Source: Hydractinia symbiolongicarpus
Taxonomy: Eukaryota; Cnidaria; Hydrozoa; Anthoathecata; Hydractiniidae
Assembly (NCBI RefSeq): GCF_029227915.1
Contig: NC_079877.1
Location: forward strand, 32,701,851 to 32,765,850
Reading direction: 5' to 3'
Length of the DNA stretch: 64,000 nucleotides
Position numbers and translations under genes: made by a program. The notes beneath the pieces are model-generated. The model saw nothing but the letters and a program-made list of their open reading frames with translations. It had not been told where the DNA came from and ran no database searches. Shown piece by piece: positions 59,875 to 64,000 of the stretch. Numbering within the stretch: the stretch's first letter is position 1; each line of letters starts with the position of its first letter.

Positions 59875-62800
59875 TTGCCGGCGATTAAACTTCTTTTATT
59901 CAGCGTCTCATCAAAAATGAAAACATTTTTAAAAACTACAAGTCTCATGGGCTTTAGTGGTGAAATAATAATTTAAAAATTCGTTCTGGAAATGAGTTTA
60001 CACCCTGGGTACTTTCTTTGTATACTTTTGACTATATGGGCCGAGTCCGGGATTTACGGGAAATTGCAGGTTTTCGTTTGCCGGCCATTAAACTTCTTTT
60101 ATTCAGCGTTTCATCAAAAATGAAAACAATTTTGAAAACTACAAGTCTCATGCGTTTTAGTGGTGAAAAAGTAATTTAAAAAATCGTTCGGGAAATGAGT
60201 TTACTCCCTGGGTACTTTCTTTGTATACTTTTGATTATACGGGCCGAGTCCGGGGTTTACGGGAAATGGCGGGTTTTCGTTTGCCGGCGATTAAACTTCT
60301 TTTACTCAGCGTCTCATCAAAAATGAAAACATTTTTGAAAACTACCAGTCTCATGCGTTTTAGTGGTGAAAAAATAATATAAAAAATCGTTCGGGAAATG
60401 AGTTTACTCCCTGGGTACTTTCTTTGTATACTTTTGACTATACGGGCCAAGCCCGTGATTTACGGGAAATGGCGGGTTTTCGTTTGCCGGCGATTAAACT
60501 TCTTTTATTCAGCGTCTCATCAAAAATGAAAACATTTTTGAAAACTACAAGTCTCATGCGTTTTAGTGGTGAAAAAATAATATAAAAAAATCGTTCGGGA
60601 AATGAGTTTACTCCCTGGGTACTTTCCTTGTATACTTTTGACTATACGGGCCGAGTCCGGGATTTACGGGAAATCGCAGGTTTTCGTTTGCCGGCCATTA
60701 AACTTCTTTTATTCAGCGTTTCATCAAAAATGAAAACATTTTTGAAAACTACAAGTCTCATGGGCTTTAGTGGTGAAATGATAATTTAAAAAATCGTTCG
60801 GGAAATGAGTTTACACCCTGGGTACTTTCTTTGTATACTTTTGACTATACTGGCCGAGTCCGGGATTGACGGAAAATCGCAGGTTTTCGTTTGCCGGCGA
60901 TTAAACTTCTTTTATTCAGCGTCTCATCAAAAATGAAAACATTTTTGAAAACTACAAGTCTCATGCGTTTTAGTGGTGAAAAAATAATTTAAAAAATCGT
61001 TTGGGAAATGAGTTTACTCCCTGGGTACTTTCTTTGTATACTTGTGATTATACGGGCCGAGTCGGGGGTTTACGGAAAATGGCGGGTTTTTGTTTGCCGG
61101 CGATTAAACTTCTTTTATTCAGCGTCTCATCAAAAATGAAAACAATTTTGAAAACTACAAGTCTCAGGCGTTTTAGTAGTGAAAAAATAATATAAAAAAT
61201 CGTTCGGGAAATGAGTTTACTCCCTGGGTACTTTCTTTGTATACTTTTGACTATACGGGCCGAGTCCGGGGTTTACGGGAAGTCGCGGGTTTTCGTTTGC
61301 CGGCGATTAAACTTCTTTTATTCAGCGTCTCATCAAAAATGAAAACATTTTTAAAAAGTACAAGTCTCATGGGCTTTAGTGGTGAAATAATAATTTAAAA
61401 AATCGTTCTGGAAATGAGTTTACACCCTGGGTATTATCTTTGTATACTTTTGACTATACGGGCCAAGTCCGATATTTACGGGAAATCGCAAGTTTTCGTT
61501 TGCCGTCGATTAAACTTCTTTTATTCAGCGTCTCATCAAAAATGAAAACATTTTTGAAAACTACAAGTCTCATGCGTTTTAGTGGTGAAAAAATAATTTA
61601 AAAAATCGTTCGGGAAATGAGTTTACTCCCTGGGTACTTTCTTTGTATACTTTTGATTATACGGGCCGAGTCCGGGGTTTACGGGAAATGGCGGGTTTTC
61701 GTTTGCCGGCGATTAAACTTCTTTTATTCAGCGTCTCATCAAAAATGAAAACATTTTTAAAAACTACAAGTCTCATGGGCCTTAGTGGTGAAATAATAAT
61801 TTAAAAAATCGTTCGGGAAATGAGTTTACACCCTGGGTACTTTCTTTGTATACTTTTGTCTATACGGGCCGAGTCAGGGATTTACGGGAAATCGCAGGTT
61901 TTCGTTTGCCGGCGATTAAACTTCTTTTATTCAGCGTCTCATCAAAAATGAAAACATTTTTGAAAACTACAAGTCTCATGCGTTTTAGTGGTGAAAAAAT
62001 AATATAAAAAATCGTTCGGGAAATGAGTTTACTCCCTGGGTACTTTCCTTGTATACTTTTGACTATACGGGCCAAGCCCGGGATTTACGGGAAATGACGG
62101 GTTTTCGTTTGCCGGCGATTAAACTTCTTTTATTCAGTGTCTCATCAAAAATGAAAACATTTTTGAAAACTACAAGTCTCATGGGCTTTAGTGGTGAAAT
62201 AATAATTTAAAAAATTGTTCTGGAAATGAGTTTACACCTTGGGTAATTTCTTTGTATACTTTTGACTATACTGGCCGAGTCCGGGATTTACGGAAAATCG
62301 CAGGTTTTCGTTTGCCGGCGATTAAACTTCTTTTATTCAGCAGCTCATCAAAAATGAAAACATTTTTGAAAACTACAAGTCTCATGCGTTTTAGTGGTGA
62401 AAAAATAATTTAAAAAATCGTTCGGGAAATGAGTTTACTCCCTGGGTACTTTCTTTGTATACTTTTGATTATACGGGCCGAGTCCGGGGTTTACGGGAAA
62501 TGGCGGGTTTTCGTTTGCCGGCGATTAAACTTCTTTTATTCAGCGTCTCATCAAAAATGAAAACATTTTTAAAAACTACAAGTCTCATGGGCCTTAGTGG
62601 TGAAATAATAATTTAAAAAATCGTTCGGGAAATGAGTTTACACCCTGGGTACTTTCTTTGTATACTTTTGTCTATACGGGCCGAGTCAGGGATTTACGGG
62701 AAATCGCAGGTTTTCGTTTGCCGGCGATTAAACTTCTTTTATTCAGCGTCTCATCAAAAATGAAAACATTTTTGAAAACTACAAGTCTCATGCGTTTTAG

Positions 62801-64000
62801 TGGTGAAAAAATAATATAAAAAATCGTTCGGGAAATGAGTTTACTCCCTGGGTACTTTCCTTGTATACTTTTGACTATACGGGCCAAGCCCGGGATTTAC
62901 GGGAAATGACGGGTTTTCGTTTGCCGGCGATTAAACTTCTTTTATTCAGTGTCTCATCAAAAATGAAAACATTTTTGAAAACTACAAGTCTCATGGGCTT
63001 TAGTGGTGAAATAATAATTTAAAAAATTGTTCTGGAAATGAGTTTACACCTTGGGTAATTTCTTTGTATACTTTTGACTATACTGGCCGAGTCCGGGATT
63101 TACGGAAAATCGCAGGTTTTCGTTTGCCGGCGATTAAACTTCTTTTATTCAGCAGCTCATCAAAAATGAAAACATTTTTGAAAACTACAAGTCTCATGGG
63201 CTTTAGTGGTGAAATAATAATTTAAAAAATTGTTCTGGAAATGTGTTTACACCTTGGGCAATTTCTTTGTATACTTTTGACTATACTGGCCGAGTCCGGG
63301 ATTTACGGAAAATCGCAGGTTTTCGTTTGCCGGCGATTAAACTTCTTTTATTCAGCGTCTCATCAAAAATGAAAACATTTTTGAAAACTACAAGTCTCAT
63401 GCGTTTTAGTGGTGAAAAAATAATTTAAAAAATCGTTTGGGAAATGAGTTTACACCCTGGGTACTTTCTTTGTATACTTTTGACTATATGGGCCGAGTCC
63501 GGGATTTACGGGAAATCGCAGGTTTTCGTTTGCCGGCGATTAAACTTCTTTTATTCAGCGTCTCATCAAAAATGAAAACAATTTTGAAAACTACAAGTGT
63601 CATGCGTTTTAGTGGTGAAAAAATAATATAAAAAATCGTTCGGGAAATGAGTTTACTCCCTGGGTACTTTCTTTGTATACTTTTGACTATATGGGCCAAG
63701 CCCGGGATTTACGGGAAATGGCGGGTTTTCGTTTGCCGGCGATTAAACTTCTTCTATTCAGTGTCTCATCAAAAATGAAAACATTTTTGAAAACTACAAG
63801 TCTCATGCGTTTTAGTGGTGAAAAGATAATTTAAAAAATCGTTTTGGAAATGAGTTTACTCACAAGGTACTTTCTTTGTATACATTCGACTATACGGGCC
63901 AAGCCCGGGATTTACGGGAAATCGCGGGTTTTCGTTTGCAGGCGATTAAACCACTTTCATTAAGCGTCTCATCAAAAATGAAAACATTTCTGAAAACTAC
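59875..64000. repeat. 24-monomer super-unit, copy 2, 25-monomer register, truncated by window end
   Basis: It matches copy 1 at offset 4873 to about 60840 and at 5076 from about 61042, so it gained exactly 203 bp. It is followed to the last base of the window, where it is still inside the unit. It repeats the internal 812-bp duplication at 61533-63156. Small differences include atatgggcc (60037) and attgcagg (60064). Confidence 0.88.
60840..61042. repeat. Extra monomer gained in super-unit copy 2
   Basis: Its 'ctatactggccgag', 'ggaaaatcgcagg' and 'aatcgtttggg' alleles are absent at the corresponding place in copy 1 but match the monomer at about 58195-58365 elsewhere in the unit. One base is private (gggattgacgg). 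Confidence 0.72.

Larger units (their letters stand above)
1..64000. repeat. 203-bp satellite DNA array spanning the whole window
   Basis: The landmark 'aatgagttta' starts at 1 and recurs at 204, 407, 610 and so on through 63849, always in the same orientation. The window holds 315 complete monomers and a 152-bp partial one. Net drift from an exact 203-bp ladder is 97 bp, fully explained by ten different indels in 31 copies. Each monomer carries the same ordered landmarks: a 'gtatac' box, a GC-rich core around 'cccggg', 'gccggcgattaaac', 'ctcatcaaaaatgaaaac', 'acaagtctc' and an AT-rich tail ending 'aaaaaatcgttcggga'. There is no interruption by unique or transposon sequence. Long homogeneous satellites of this kind are known from eukaryotic centromeric and other heterochromatin; that location is inference here. 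I do not recognise the family. Confidence 0.98.

Noticed and set aside
1-64000. CRISPR array
   Set aside because: There are no short repeats separated by unique spacers; the entire 203-bp monomer is repeated and the sequence between any two landmarks is itself repeated.
1-64000. Embedded transposable elements, target-site duplications or LTRs
   Set aside because: The 203-bp register is followed without any insertion larger than 1 bp, so no element interrupts the array.
1-64000. Bacterial origin with gene promoters, terminators or operons
   Set aside because: The dyad and the poly-A or poly-T runs look like hairpin terminators in isolation, but they recur once per 203 bp with no genes between them; a 64-kb HOR satellite is not a known bacterial structure.

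Overview
The whole window is one uninterrupted satellite DNA array. From the first base to the last it is head-to-tail copies, all in the same orientation, of one AT-rich monomer of 203 bp. The first monomer has 76 G+C in 203 bases (37%). Taking the start of each monomer at 'aatgagttta', I followed the register across the window: 315 complete monomers plus a 152-bp partial one starting at 63849. The total drift from a perfect 203-bp ladder is 97 bp, and it is accounted for by ten distinct indels present in 31 copies. I see no unique sequence, gene, RNA gene, transposon, telomere repeat or microsatellite block. The array enters and leaves the window without a boundary.

A homogeneous satellite this long with higher-order structure points to a eukaryote, most likely centromeric, pericentromeric or other constitutive heterochromatin. 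I do not recognise the monomer family and cannot name the organism. The first monomer has 10 CpG against about 7 expected from its base composition, which argues weakly against a genome with strong germline CpG methylation.

The array is a patchwork of higher-order repeats (HORs). (1) 1-10353: a 13-monomer HOR of 2639 bp whose first eight monomers are a four-monomer block present twice; two nearly complete copies, a 12-monomer copy, a six-type fragment and a decayed copy are present. (2) 10354-17067: a transition zone where this family is interleaved with a second one. (3) 17068-32692: a 32-monomer unit of 6493 bp followed by a second copy expanded to 45 monomers (9132 bp) by an internal 13-monomer tandem duplication. 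(4) 32693-38667: a less regular mosaic that includes a 192-bp monomer. (5) 38668-42892: three nested repeats carrying a 21-bp-deleted monomer. (6) 42893-54900: repeated blocks of 7, 9 and 15 monomers with a short conversion-like patch. (7) 55002-64000: a 24-monomer unit (4873 bp) and a truncated second copy that gained one monomer, with internal 4-monomer and 3-monomer duplications.

Nothing here acts as a set of genes. Many 64-82 codon open frames occur on both strands, but they are by-products of the repeat: 203 is not a multiple of three, most minus-strand frames begin at TTG, and one A/T polymorphism decides whether the frame is open. The points of most interest are structural: a 9-bp dyad around an AAAA loop in each monomer, the record of unequal exchange left by the indels, and the recurrence of the 13-monomer length.
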